Positions 18,578 through 26,970 are shown, counted from the first letter of the stretch. The stretch is DNA of 64,000 nucleotides from Enterobacter sichuanensis (GCF_002939185.1 NZ_POVL01000017.1:18593-82592); one strand, 5' to 3'. Made by a program: numbers and translations. The notes: a model not told the origin generated them from the sequence alone.

Positions 18578-18870
18578 GGCAGCGTTGTCTTTCTGGAAGA
18601 CGCCTCGCAAACCGCAAAGTAACCGTGTGAAATTCAGGGTTATGTCTTTTCTACAATCGTTCGGGGTCGTAAAGTGCCTGCGTTGCGGCATATCCACAAT
18701 CGGGGGTAGGAACCCGCATCTACCATATAGTGACATTTCGTATGTCGCGGCAGCACCGATCCCGTTACAATTGCGGTGGCGCTGGCGGAGCAGCCGTAAG
18801 GCTGGCCGTTTTTCTATATGGGCGGTATTCCTACCTCTGTCAGCGCTACCCCCCGAGCGTAGGAACTCAA
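18578..18870 (+). ncRNA. Candidate C4/CI-type phage antisense RNA leader
   Basis: This leader carries a pattern known from the phage P1 C4 and P4 CI immunity RNAs. An early element CGGGGGTAGGAAC (18701-18713) is complementary to two later ones: TTCCTACC (18828-18835) and CTACCCCC (18846-18853). A second GTAGGAAC (18859-18866) can compete for the first complement. Such leaders give a small RNA that pairs downstream and stops expression of the following genes. The exact ends of the RNA cannot be read; a promoter should lie in the first 60 bases. No other phage genes are nearby. Confidence 0.55.
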
Positions 18871-18896
18871 GGGGTGGTAACATGGATTACATATAG
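18642..18896 (+). CDS. Icd/Ash-like short ORF inside the antisense leader
   Basis: Short reading frame overlapping the antisense leader and ending RRNSRGGNMDYI. That ending is characteristic of the Icd-like/Ash-like ORFs of P1, P4 and enteric prophages. In P1, C4 RNA blocks icd translation and, by coupling, the ant gene behind it. Here the stop at 18894-18896 lies just before the ribosome-binding site and ATG (18910) of the next gene, so the same coupling could operate. The start is uncertain (ATG at 18642, or 18558). It may be a regulatory translation event rather than a functional protein. Confidence 0.5.
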   Translation: MSFLQSFGVVKCLRCGISTIGGRNPHLPYSDISYVAAAPIPLQLRWRWRSSRKAGRFSIWAVFLPLSALPPERRNSRGGNMDYI

Positions 18897-18909
18897 AAGG
18901 ATGCTGGAT

Positions 18910-19365
18910 ATGACTACTATCCCAACCCTGACCTATCTCCCGTCTGACGAAAACGTCATTCTGCAACTTATCTCCCGGCCGCTTCCGGCTGATGCCGATC
19001 TGTTTGACGTCGCCGACAACTGCGCCGCGCTGGTGAGCGTACTGGTCGAAACCGATGATGTCGGGAGCCGTACTGCACTTTGCGAGCGTCTCCTTCAGGC
19101 TCTGCGCAGGCTGCGTGAACTCTGCGATGTCGATCTTCCACCATACCTGATTGAACAGCTGATCATCGGTGAGAAACTGAATTCCTGCGTGCCCGATTGC
19201 TGGCAGGACACCTTAACGCAGGTGGACTATGTTCTGGCGCTGACGCAAGCGGTGAAGGGGGAAACGCTGCCCGCTCACGTAACAAAAGAACTGACGGGCC
19301 TGCTGCACGATATGGTGTGGCTGCTGGCTGAGTTTGTGAAGGAGCCGCGCATTACTGCGCATTAA
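18910..19365 (+). CDS. Protein of unknown function behind a phage-type antisense leader
   Basis: I do not recognise this 152-residue protein. It is acidic, probably helical, has no signal peptide or membrane segment, and contains several Cys residues (C42, C58, C71, C93 and C97 regions). I choose the ATG at 18910 because GAAGG lies nine bases before it; an ATG at 18901 is too close to that site. The position corresponds to ant in P1 c4-icd-ant, so it may be expressed only when the antisense RNA fails. Similar leader-plus-cargo pairs occur in P4-like satellites, where the cargo varies. Confidence 0.7.
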   Translation: MTTIPTLTYLPSDENVILQLISRPLPADADLFDVADNCAALVSVLVETDDVGSRTALCERLLQALRRLRELCDVDLPPYLIEQLIIGEKLNSCVPDCWQDTLTQVDYVLALTQAVKGETLPAHVTKELTGLLHDMVWLLAEFVKEPRITAH

Positions 19366-19417
19366 GGGGCTGGCGTGGAGAGGGGGTAGCGCCCCTTTGT
19401 AACCGTGATTAGCGTGA

Positions 19418-19819
19418 TCAGTTCCCGGTATCCAGAAGCGACGTACCGTAGGAGTTGTCGATAGTACAACGCCAGCGACCGTCGCTCTCCAGTCGAAAAA
19501 CATAGGTCGCGCGGCGGGATATTTCTGTTATCCCGCCCTGAGCATCAGGAAAGCGCAGAACGGTTTCCATGATAACGAGGGCGTTATCCCCACCTTCGAT
19601 CACCTGCATCTCCCCTTGTTCGACCGCTAACTGGCCCTGAAAATAATCAGAGATGGCAATAAATGCGCTGCGGATGTTCTCTTTGCCTTTAACAGTCATG
19701 CCGGGCTTGACCACCAGAGCCGCGTCTTCGGCGTAGTACTCCATCAACGCGTCATAGTTTTTGGTGGTGATGGCGTGGTCACAGGATTCGATGATCTGGC
19801 GTAGCGGATGTCGGGTCAT
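19418..19819 (-). CDS. NTF2-like/SnoaL-like (DUF4440-type) protein
   Basis: Small 133-residue protein with the NTF2-like fold pattern: a first helix pair (LRQIIESCDHAITTKNYDAL), the motif YYAEDAALVVKPG, then beta strands with alternating hydrophobics. Proteins of this type (YybH, SgcJ, DUF4440) are small enzymes or ligand-binding proteins of unknown role here. The ATG at 19819 is supported by GAGGAA six bases upstream; the TTG two codons earlier overlaps that site. It stands alone between two islet genes. Confidence 0.75.
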   Translation of the reverse strand: MTRHPLRQIIESCDHAITTKNYDALMEYYAEDAALVVKPGMTVKGKENIRSAFIAISDYFQGQLAVEQGEMQVIEGGDNALVIMETVLRFPDAQGGITEISRRATYVFRLESDGRWRCTIDNSYGTSLLDTGN

Positions 19820-19949
19820 ACGCAATTCCTCGGGGAAGGGGGAACGCGTATTAACGTAACAGCTCGGCGCGTTTGTATAGCTACCAGGTTTTATGGCTGG
19901 TAGCGTTGGGTTTAGTTAACGCCTGGTCTGCGGTGAGCGAGGAGCGGAC

Positions 19950-21107
19950 ATGCCTCCCTTGCGGTATAAAAAATTATCTGGTAACAAGGTGGTATTGGTG
20001 TATCAGTGGCCGGTAAACTTAGGCGCAGCCCCGTTTGGAATAATAAAGGATGACACTTTGAGACTTAATGATGTAATTACTGACTGCATTAATCTTAAAT
20101 TAAGTGGAACTGCAACAGATAATGTTATTCAATGCTTCGGTGGCAATATACTGAGGAAAGAAAAGCCAGTTTTGGCAATTGAAGTTTCGAGCAAAGAAAT
20201 ATTGCTATGGATGATGCAAGGAGCAACGGATGTACATGTTTATATCAGCGCAGGTACTTTTCATGTAAATGCAATGTATGCACCAACTGTCCGCTTTCCA
20301 GCAGCCAGAATTTATTTTATGAAATCAAAAGACCTTTTCTGGGTTGGCCATATTGGCGTTTATCTGGAACAACACGGAATCAAACTCACTCCAGTAGATG
20401 ATGCCAACTTCTCAAAGCTCATTGATGATACGGGGTATGTACAACGTTATAAGCCGTGGTACGAAAAAAGGAAAGCTGACTCGAGATTATTCGATGGTCT
20501 GCTGGGAGGGCGGCTTAAGAATACTGCTGTAGATCAAGCTATATGGCTGTCCTCCAATGGAAAGTGCTTGGTTTGTGGAGAAAAAACCGATCGCATGGCG
20601 ACCACTACTGTATGGGGGAAGTCAGGCATGATGATTGGTATGCAGTTGTGTTTGACACACGAAGAGGAATCTCAGAAGCAATCAATTCTTCTCAATTATC
20701 TCTCGAATCATTTGGGTGGAAAAGTTATGTTCTCAAATATGCGTCCACTGACTACTGAAGAGATGCTTGAGCAGACCTGCGAAATACTTAAGGTAAATTT
20801 CAACTGCACTATCATGAAAGTTGTAGGGGAAACTGTAACCGCCCGAAGACCGTCGGGGATCACCGTAGTAATCAGACACCAATCTCCGTCGAATTATGCC
20901 TATATAATAATGACCTCTGAAGGAAAGCAGTTGTCCAGGGTCGATTCAGCCGATCATCACCAAGTCCCTTACGGCCCTGATCATGTACATTTCGATCTGC
21001 GTAAATCTAAAAAAAATGTTGTCGAGACAAGCTTTACATACGGACATATTTGTCTGGATATGAAACTGCTTTTAAAACTGATCCAAGAGGCTGAAGATAA
21101 ATTATAA
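19950..21107 (+). CDS. AT-rich unknown protein with zinc finger and possible TumE-like C-terminus
   Basis: This 385-residue protein is not recognised as a whole. Its DNA is clearly more AT-rich than its neighbours, starting right at the gene, a sign of horizontal transfer. In the middle is a likely zinc site: C206-x2-C209, then C234-x2-H237. The last 80 residues contain RVDSADHHQVPYGPDHVHFD, which by eye resembles the TumE/DUF6516 toxin family (a Tyr/Arg-Asp stretch, then His-rich PxH). The first 190 residues have no familiar motif. A GAGGAG lies before the ATG. It may be a toxin, nuclease or defence protein, but this is inference. Confidence 0.7.
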   Translation: MPPLRYKKLSGNKVVLVYQWPVNLGAAPFGIIKDDTLRLNDVITDCINLKLSGTATDNVIQCFGGNILRKEKPVLAIEVSSKEILLWMMQGATDVHVYISAGTFHVNAMYAPTVRFPAARIYFMKSKDLFWVGHIGVYLEQHGIKLTPVDDANFSKLIDDTGYVQRYKPWYEKRKADSRLFDGLLGGRLKNTAVDQAIWLSSNGKCLVCGEKTDRMATTTVWGKSGMMIGMQLCLTHEEESQKQSILLNYLSNHLGGKVMFSNMRPLTTEEMLEQTCEILKVNFNCTIMKVVGETVTARRPSGITVVIRHQSPSNYAYIIMTSEGKQLSRVDSADHHQVPYGPDHVHFDLRKSKKNVVETSFTYGHICLDMKLLLKLIQEAEDKL

Positions 21108-21208
21108 GGTGATCCGGAGATACTGCTGAGGTCAGAATCATCGGCTTTACAACATATTCGTATCTTTGGGATGGATATGATTGTAACATTGCCTTTTTGA
21201 AACAGGTG

Positions 21209-21424
21209 TTACATAGCTAAAACAAGCTTTCTGATCTTTTCTGCCTTTTCAAAATGGTACAATTTCATTTCCATAATCCACCAGTGCGCAACTTCCATAA
21301 GCAGTTCAGGATCGTCATTTTTATTAGCAAAAAAAGCATAAAACGAAAGCCCAACATCGCTTCCCTTAGAGGCTATTTTTGAATCACAGATCCTGATGAT
21401 CTTTTCCTTCATTCCTTGCCGCAC
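21209..21424 (-). CDS. Small unknown protein, possible partner of the AT-rich gene
   Basis: A 71-residue ORF starting at GTG 21424 behind a strong AAGGAG five bases away, which argues that it is real. It is charged, rich in Lys and Trp (HWWIMEMKLY) and probably helical. It converges on the AT-rich 385-residue gene and is itself AT-rich. Small size and setting recall immunity proteins or antitoxins, but no family is recognised and the two genes are not co-oriented. A 102-bp gap without a clear terminator separates the two stops. Confidence 0.55.
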   Translation of the reverse strand: MRQGMKEKIIRICDSKIASKGSDVGLSFYAFFANKNDDPELLMEVAHWWIMEMKLYHFEKAEKIRKLVLAM

Positions 21425-21455
21425 GCCATCTCCTTAACTCTTTTCATTTGCTGAT

Positions 21456-21493
21456 TTAAAAAAAGCCGTAAGCAGTTATCTGCTTACGGCTTT
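21456..21493 (-). terminator. yebG terminator
   Basis: A 14-bp perfect stem (AAAGCCGTAAGCAG, loop TTAT, complement) followed on the minus strand by a run of seven T. It lies 26 bases after the yebG stop. Confidence 0.85.
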
Positions 21494-21518
21494 CGGATAG
21501 GTGATGATTCTCTGACAA

Positions 21519-21836
21519 TCAGGCCGCTTTCACGGCCCTGATTTTTTTCGTTTCCGCCGCATCGGATTCTGGTTTATCCGCTGCAGCTGGGGCAGTGACA
21601 TCGGGAAGCTTGCTGGTACGCAGAATATGCTGCACGGTCTCTTTCTGCTCGGCGAGATACAGACCAAGATTTTCAGCCTGCGTTTCGTCCATCTGCATTC
21701 CGCTTTGCAACAGCCAGTCGGTGAACGCGTCGGCCATATCGAGCAGCTTGTCGTGAGCGTCAGCCTCTTTCTTACTGGCAAATGTCATTTTCTCTTCACC
21801 TTTCCTTACGACAACAAATTTTGTTTCAACAGCCAT
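21519..21836 (-). CDS. yebG: SOS-inducible protein YebG
   Basis: This 105-residue protein matches E. coli YebG, beginning MAVETKFVVVRKGEEKM and keeping FASKKEADAHDK and the LAEQKETV helix. The C-terminal tail is Ala/Lys-rich and variable. YebG is a small DNA-damage-induced protein of unknown biochemical role. The ATG at 21836 is favoured over longer frames because a textbook LexA box lies just upstream (21851-21870), leaving no room for a longer reading. Confidence 0.93.
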   Translation of the reverse strand: MAVETKFVVVRKGEEKMTFASKKEADAHDKLLDMADAFTDWLLQSGMQMDETQAENLGLYLAEQKETVQHILRTSKLPDVTAPAAADKPESDAAETKKIRAVKAA

Positions 21837-21850
21837 CGTGCACCTCTCTA

Positions 21851-21870
21851 TACTGTATTTATATACAGTA
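21851..21870 (-). promoter_or_regulatory. LexA (SOS) box of yebG
   Basis: TACTGTATTTATATACAGTA is an almost perfect match to the LexA consensus (CTGT-N8-ACAG with flanking TA). It lies 15 bases before the yebG ATG. Confidence 0.95.
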
Positions 21871-21906
21871 TAGCAGCAACAGATCGACGTTGCAGCAAAA
21901 TATGCA

Positions 21907-22260
21907 TTACTGGCGAAATTGCTGTGTTTCCGGGCCACCCATGCTGCGCCGCCATGCCCCAGGAGCCTGGCCATACTGACGCTTGAAGCTGCGGTTGAAG
22001 GACTGCTGGGAGTCAAAGCCCAGGGCGATGGCCACGTTCAAAATCGGTTCGTCGCTGTGGGTTAACCGTTCAACCGATTTTTGCAGCTTCCGCGCACGAA
22101 TATACCCGGCGAGGGGATAGCCCGTATGTTCTTTAAACAGGCGCTGCAGGTGCCATTTTGAATAGCCGGATCGCCTGGCGACGGTCTCAATGTCCAGACG
22201 ACTGTCCAGGTTGTTGTCGATCCAGTCGAGTAAATCGTGCATAAATGCGCCAGTGTTCAT
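21907..22260 (-). CDS. rarA: AraC-family regulator RarA (MarA/RamA-like)
   Basis: A 117-residue protein consisting only of the two-helix-turn-helix AraC DNA-binding domain, like MarA, SoxS and RamA. The hallmark SGYSKWHLQRLFKEHTG and the second motif ALGFDSQQSFNRSFKRQYGQAPG are present. Position identifies it: it is divergent from oqxA, with oqxB and oqxR following, as in the Klebsiella rarA-oqxABR locus. RarA activates oqxAB and is linked to low-level multidrug resistance. The ATG at 22260 gives the family length; 16 further upstream codons are possible but unlike the family. Confidence 0.85.
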   Translation of the reverse strand: MNTGAFMHDLLDWIDNNLDSRLDIETVARRSGYSKWHLQRLFKEHTGYPLAGYIRARKLQKSVERLTHSDEPILNVAIALGFDSQQSFNRSFKRQYGQAPGAWRRSMGGPETQQFRQ

Positions 22261-22301
22261 CTGATTACCCCCACGCAGCGTAGAAAAAAGTAACTTTATC
22301 T

Positions 22302-22360
22302 GTTGCATTTAAAGGTGGCGTGTTTTTCCGTTAATTGCAAGTTTTATTGTTGCATTTAAA
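22302..22360. repeat. 12-bp direct repeats upstream of rarA
   Basis: GTTGCATTTAAA occurs at 22302-22313 and 22349-22360, with another TTGCA core at 22335. They lie in the rarA-oqxA control region and share TTGCA with the dyad over the oqxA promoter, so they may be sites for one regulator. Confidence 0.55.
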
Positions 22361-22406
22361 TCCCTGTCCGAAACGGGTCTTTTCACATCGACGCAAATAG
22401 CACATA

Positions 22407-22452
22407 AAGTGCAACAATTATTCTTGCACTTAGTTAAGCGCCTTCCTACAAT
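22407..22452 (+). promoter_or_regulatory. oqxAB promoter with overlapping inverted repeat
   Basis: A -35 of TTGCAC (22424-22429) and -10 of TACAAT (22447-22452) are 17 bp apart, a strong sigma-70 promoter. The dyad AAGTGCAA-N9-TTGCACTT (22407-22431) covers the -35, an ideal repressor position. OqxR, whose gene ends the locus, is the natural candidate. The 5' leader before the oqxA ATG is about 140 bases with no other gene. Confidence 0.7.
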
Positions 22453-22596
22453 CGCCGCGATAGTGTACTCGCAACTGTTACAGTTTTGTGGCGATGAACG
22501 ACACAAATGGCCTTCAGCCAGCTACCGGACAAAGGAAGTGGCGCGGCGCCTCCCGCTGCGTCTTGCCCGGCAGCTACAATTACCGGAATAAAAATA

Positions 22597-23772
22597 ATGA
22601 GCCTGCAAAAAACCTGGGGAAACGTTTATCTGAGCGCGCTGGGGGGGATGTTGATCTCCGCGCTGCTCGTCGGATGTGATAACAGCGTCGCGCAAAACGC
22701 CGCGCCACCTGCGCCTTCCGTCAGTGCGGCTGACGTGGTCGTGAAATCCATCAGCCAGTGGGATAGTTTTAACGGCCGGATTGAAGCGGTGGAAAGCGTT
22801 CAGCTGCGCCCGCGCGTCTCCGGCTACATTGATAAAGTGAATTACACCGACGGCCAGGAAGTGAAAAAGGGCGAGGTGCTATTCACCATTGATGACCGAA
22901 CCTACCGCGCCGCGCTGGAACAGGCGCAGGCGAACCTGGCGAGGGCCAAAACGCAGGCCAGCCTGGCGCAAAGTGAGGCTAACCGTACCGATAAGCTTAT
23001 CGCTTCTCACCTGGTCTCCCGGGAAGAGTGGGAGCAGCGTCGCTCGGCCGCCGTTCAGGCGCAGGCCGACATTCGCGCCGCGCAGGCGGCGGTAGACGCA
23101 GCGCAGCTCAACCTGGACTTCACTAAAGTGACCGCGCCTATCGATGGCCGCGCCAGCCGGGCGTTGATCACCAGCGGTAATCTGGTCACCGCGGGCGATA
23201 CCGCCAGCGTGCTCACCACGCTGGTCTCGCAGAAGACGGTTTACGTCTATTTCGATGTGGATGAGTCGACCTATCTTCACTATCAAAACCTCGCCCGCAG
23301 CGGACAGGGGGCGTCCAGCAATCATATGGCGCTGCCGGTTGAGATTGGCCTGACGGGCGAAGAAGGCTATCCCCATCAGGGCAAAGTGGATTTCCTGGAC
23401 AATCAGCTCACGCCGAGTACCGGCACCATCCGTATGCGCGCGCTGCTGGATAATTCCCAACGTCAGTTCACACCGGGGCTGTTTGCCCGCGTACGCCTGC
23501 CGGGCAGCGCGGCATTCAAAGCTACGCTTATCGACGACAAAGCGGTGCTGACCGATCAGGACCGCAAATACGTCTACATCGTGGATAAAGAGGGGAAAGC
23601 CCAGCGCCGTGACATTACACCGGGGCGTCTGGCAGACGGTTTACGCATCGTGCGGCAGGGGCTGAACCCTGGCGACAAAGTCATCGTCGAGGGTTTACAA
23701 AAAGTGTTTATGCCGGGAATGCCGGTTAACGCCAAAACCGTTGCCATGACCGCCAGCGCCGCCCTCAACTGA
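22597..23772 (+). CDS. oqxA: RND efflux membrane-fusion protein OqxA
   Basis: Periplasmic adaptor of the OqxAB-TolC multidrug pump, 391 residues, the same length as Klebsiella OqxA and nearly identical. The N-terminus is a lipoprotein signal with lipobox LLVGC, so it is anchored to the inner membrane. Barrel-sandwich, helical hairpin (ALEQAQANLARAKTQASLAQ) and beta-barrel domains follow. The ATG at 22597 (MSLQKTWGNV) is preferred; an in-frame upstream ATG at 22507 lies in the leader. The pump exports quinolones, quinoxalines, chloramphenicol and others. oqxB follows after 24 bases. Confidence 0.97.
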   Translation: MSLQKTWGNVYLSALGGMLISALLVGCDNSVAQNAAPPAPSVSAADVVVKSISQWDSFNGRIEAVESVQLRPRVSGYIDKVNYTDGQEVKKGEVLFTIDDRTYRAALEQAQANLARAKTQASLAQSEANRTDKLIASHLVSREEWEQRRSAAVQAQADIRAAQAAVDAAQLNLDFTKVTAPIDGRASRALITSGNLVTAGDTASVLTTLVSQKTVYVYFDVDESTYLHYQNLARSGQGASSNHMALPVEIGLTGEEGYPHQGKVDFLDNQLTPSTGTIRMRALLDNSQRQFTPGLFARVRLPGSAAFKATLIDDKAVLTDQDRKYVYIVDKEGKAQRRDITPGRLADGLRIVRQGLNPGDKVIVEGLQKVFMPGMPVNAKTVAMTASAALN

Positions 23773-23796
23773 TCCCTTGACCTGAGAATCCAACCC

Positions 23797-26700
23797 ATGG
23801 ACTTTTCCCGCTTTTTCATCGACAGGCCGATTTTTGCCGCCGTCCTGTCGATTCTGATTTTTATCACAGGATTGATCGCCATCCCGCTGCTGCCGGTGAG
23901 CGAATATCCTGACGTCGTGCCGCCAAGCGTTCAGGTGCGCGCGGAGTACCCGGGCGCCAACCCGAAAGTGATTGCCGAGACCGTGGCGACGCCGCTGGAA
24001 GAGGCGATCAACGGCGTTGAGAATATGATGTACATGAAATCCGTCGCGGGCTCGGACGGCGTGCTGGTCACCACCGTGACCTTCCGTCCGGGGACTGACC
24101 CGGATCAGGCGCAGGTTCAGGTGCAAAACCGCGTCGCGCAGGCCGAGGCGCGTCTGCCGGAAGACGTGCGTCGTCTGGGCATTACCACCCAGAAACAGTC
24201 GCCGACGCTGACGCTGGTGGTGCATCTGTTTTCGCCCAACGGTAAGTACGACTCCCTGTACATGCGTAACTACGCCACCCTAAAGGTGAAGGATGAGCTG
24301 GCGCGTCTGCCTGGCGTGGGTCAGATCCAGATCTTCGGCTCGGGCGAATACGCGATGCGCATCTGGCTGGATCCGAATAAAGTGGCGGCGCGCGGGCTGA
24401 CCGCCTCGGATGTGGTGACGGCGATGCAGGAGCAGAACGTTCAGGTGTCCGCCGGTCAGCTTGGCGCCGAGCCGCTGCCGAAAGAGAGCGATTTCCTGAT
24501 CTCCATTAACGCCCAGGGCCGTCTGCATACTGAAGAAGAGTTTGGCAATATCGTTCTGAAAACCACGCAGGATGGTACGGTTGTCCGCCTGCGCGACGTG
24601 GCGCGAATTGAGATGGGCTCCGGCAGCTATGCGCTGCGTTCTCAGCTGAACAATAAAGACGCGGTCGGGATTGGTATCTTCCAGTCGCCGGGGGCGAACG
24701 CCATCGACTTGTCTAACGCGGTGCGCGCCAAAATGGACGAACTGTCCACGCGTTTCCCGGACGATATGAAGTGGGCGGCACCTTACGATCCGACGGTCTT
24801 TGTGCGTGATTCCATCCGGGCGGTCGTACAAACGCTGCTGGAAGCGGTCGTGCTGGTGGTGCTGGTGGTGATCCTGTTCCTGCAAACCTGGCGTGCGTCT
24901 ATCATTCCGCTGATCGCGGTGCCGGTGTCGGTGGTGGGTACCTTCAGCATCCTCTACCTGCTGGGCTTCTCGCTCAACACCCTGAGTTTGTTCGGGCTGG
25001 TATTGGCCATCGGTATCGTGGTGGATGACGCCATCGTGGTGGTGGAAAACGTCGAGCGAAATATTGAAGAGGGGCTTGCACCGCTTGCGGCGGCGCATCA
25101 GGCGATGCGTGAGGTCTCCGGGCCGATTATCGCGATTGCGCTGGTGCTGTGCGCGGTGTTTGTGCCGATGGCGTTTCTCTCGGGCGTGACCGGTCAGTTT
25201 TACAAGCAGTTTGCGGTGACGATCGCCATCTCCACGGTGATCTCCGCCATCAACTCGCTGACGCTCTCTCCGGCGCTGGCGGCCCTGCTGTTAAAACCGC
25301 ACGGCGCGCCGAAAGATTTGCCGACCCGGCTTATCGACCGACTGTTCGGCTGGCTTTTCCGTCCGTTTAACCGCTTCTTCCACCGCAGCTCGAACGGCTA
25401 TCAGGGGCTGGTGGGTAAAACCCTCGGACGTCGCGGCGCGGTGTTCGCAGTCTACCTGCTGCTGCTCTGCGCGGCGGGCGTGATGTTTAAAGCGGTACCC
25501 GGCGGGTTTATTCCGACGCAGGATAAGCTGTACCTGATTGGCGGTGTGAAAATGCCGGAAGGCTCTTCGCTGGCGCGCACCGACGCGGTGATCCGCAAAA
25601 TGAGCGAAATCGGGATGAATACCGAAGGCGTGGACTATGCGGTGGCGTTCCCAGGGCTGAATGCCCTGCAGTTCACCAACACGCCGAATACCGGGACGGT
25701 GTTCTTTGGCCTGAAGCCGTTCGACCAGCGTAAGCATTCCGCGGCGGAAATTAACGCGGAGATCAACGCGAAAATCGCGCAAATCCAGGAGGGCTTTGGC
25801 TTCTCCATCCTGCCGCCGCCGATTTTAGGGCTGGGTCAGGGGTCGGGTTATTCCCTGTACATTCAGGATCGCGCCGGTCTGGGCTATGGTGCGCTGCAAA
25901 ACGCGGTGAACACCATGTCCGGTGCGATTATGCAGACGCCGGGGATGCATTTCCCGATCTCGACCTACCAGGCAAACGTTCCGCAGCTGGAAGTGCAGGT
26001 TGACCGTGATAAGGCGAAAGCGCAGGGCGTGTCGCTGACCGATCTTTTCGGGACGCTGCAAACCTATCTCGGCTCGTCGTACGTGAATGACTTTAACCAG
26101 TTCGGCCGTACCTGGCGCGTGATGGCGCAGGCGGACGGGCAGTTCCGCGACAGCGTGGAAGATATCGCGAACTTACGCACCCGCAATAGCCAGGGCGAAA
26201 TGGTGCCGATTGGCAGTATGGTGAATATCACGACCACCTACGGGCCGGACCCGGTGATTCGCTACAATGGCTACCCGGCGGCGGATCTGATTGGCGATGC
26301 CGACCCGCGTGTGCTTTCATCCACGCAGGCGATGACGCAGCTGGCGGGTATGTCTAAGCAGATCCTGCCGAACGGGATGAACATTGAATGGACGGACCTG
26401 AGCTTCCAGCAGGCCACGCAGGGCAATACGGCGCTGATCGTCTTCCCGGTTGCGGTTCTGCTGGCGTTCCTGGTGCTGGCTGCGCTGTACGAAAGCTGGA
26501 CCCTGCCGCTTGCGGTGATCCTCATCGTGCCGATGACGATGCTCTCCGCACTGTTTGGCGTCTGGCTGACCGGTGGCGATAACAACGTGTTCGTGCAGGT
26601 GGGGCTGGTGGTCCTGATGGGGCTGGCCTGTAAAAACGCCATCCTTATCGTGGAGTTTGCCCGCGAGCTGGAAATCCAGGGGAAAGGGATAATGGAGGCC

Positions 26701-26952
26701 GCGCTGGAGGCGTGCCGCCTGCGTTTACGCCCGATTGTGATGACCTCCATTGCCTTTATTGCCGGGACCATTCCGCTGATCCTCGGCCACGGCGCGGGGG
26801 CAGAAGTGCGCGGCGTGACCGGGATCACCGTCTTCTCCGGGATGCTGGGCGTGACGCTGTTTGGCCTGTTCCTGACGCCGGTGTTCTACGTGACGCTGCG
26901 TAAGTTCGTGACGCGCGGGAAAAAAGAGGAAAGGGACGTTCTGCCAGCGTAA
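23797..26952 (+). CDS. oqxB: RND efflux pump inner-membrane transporter OqxB
   Basis: Proton-driven resistance-nodulation-division transporter of 1051 residues, as in OqxB. It begins MDFSRFFIDRPIFA, with two large periplasmic loops and 12 helices. The proton-relay aspartates sit in helix 4 (AIGIVVDDAIVVVENVE, about residues 404-420). It is co-transcribed with oqxA and works with TolC as outer-membrane channel. The sequence is intact, and nothing suggests an IS or plasmid origin: base composition matches the surrounding chromosome, so this is the resident copy. Confidence 0.97.
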   Translation: MDFSRFFIDRPIFAAVLSILIFITGLIAIPLLPVSEYPDVVPPSVQVRAEYPGANPKVIAETVATPLEEAINGVENMMYMKSVAGSDGVLVTTVTFRPGTDPDQAQVQVQNRVAQAEARLPEDVRRLGITTQKQSPTLTLVVHLFSPNGKYDSLYMRNYATLKVKDELARLPGVGQIQIFGSGEYAMRIWLDPNKVAARGLTASDVVTAMQEQNVQVSAGQLGAEPLPKESDFLISINAQGRLHTEEEFGNIVLKTTQDGTVVRLRDVARIEMGSGSYALRSQLNNKDAVGIGIFQSPGANAIDLSNAVRAKMDELSTRFPDDMKWAAPYDPTVFVRDSIRAVVQTLLEAVVLVVLVVILFLQTWRASIIPLIAVPVSVVGTFSILYLLGFSLNTLSLFGLVLAIGIVVDDAIVVVENVERNIEEGLAPLAAAHQAMREVSGPIIAIALVLCAVFVPMAFLSGVTGQFYKQFAVTIAISTVISAINSLTLSPALAALLLKPHGAPKDLPTRLIDRLFGWLFRPFNRFFHRSSNGYQGLVGKTLGRRGAVFAVYLLLLCAAGVMFKAVPGGFIPTQDKLYLIGGVKMPEGSSLARTDAVIRKMSEIGMNTEGVDYAVAFPGLNALQFTNTPNTGTVFFGLKPFDQRKHSAAEINAEINAKIAQIQEGFGFSILPPPILGLGQGSGYSLYIQDRAGLGYGALQNAVNTMSGAIMQTPGMHFPISTYQANVPQLEVQVDRDKAKAQGVSLTDLFGTLQTYLGSSYVNDFNQFGRTWRVMAQADGQFRDSVEDIANLRTRNSQGEMVPIGSMVNITTTYGPDPVIRYNGYPAADLIGDADPRVLSSTQAMTQLAGMSKQILPNGMNIEWTDLSFQQATQGNTALIVFPVAVLLAFLVLAALYESWTLPLAVILIVPMTMLSALFGVWLTGGDNNVFVQVGLVVLMGLACKNAILIVEFARELEIQGKGIMEAALEACRLRLRPIVMTSIAFIAGTIPLILGHGAGAEVRGVTGITVFSGMLGVTLFGLFLTPVFYVTLRKFVTRGKKEERDVLPA

Positions 26953-26970
26953 GGACGTTGCAGCTAATAA

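Noticed and set aside
21143..21160. Ter-like ATGTTGTAA core on the minus strand
   Set aside because: Bases after the core (AAGCC) miss the C and AA required by Tus-binding sites; probably chance although this is a terminus-region segment.
24280..25098. 272-codon ORF antisense to oqxB
   Set aside because: Entirely inside oqxB on the other strand with Arg/His-rich composition typical of shadow frames.
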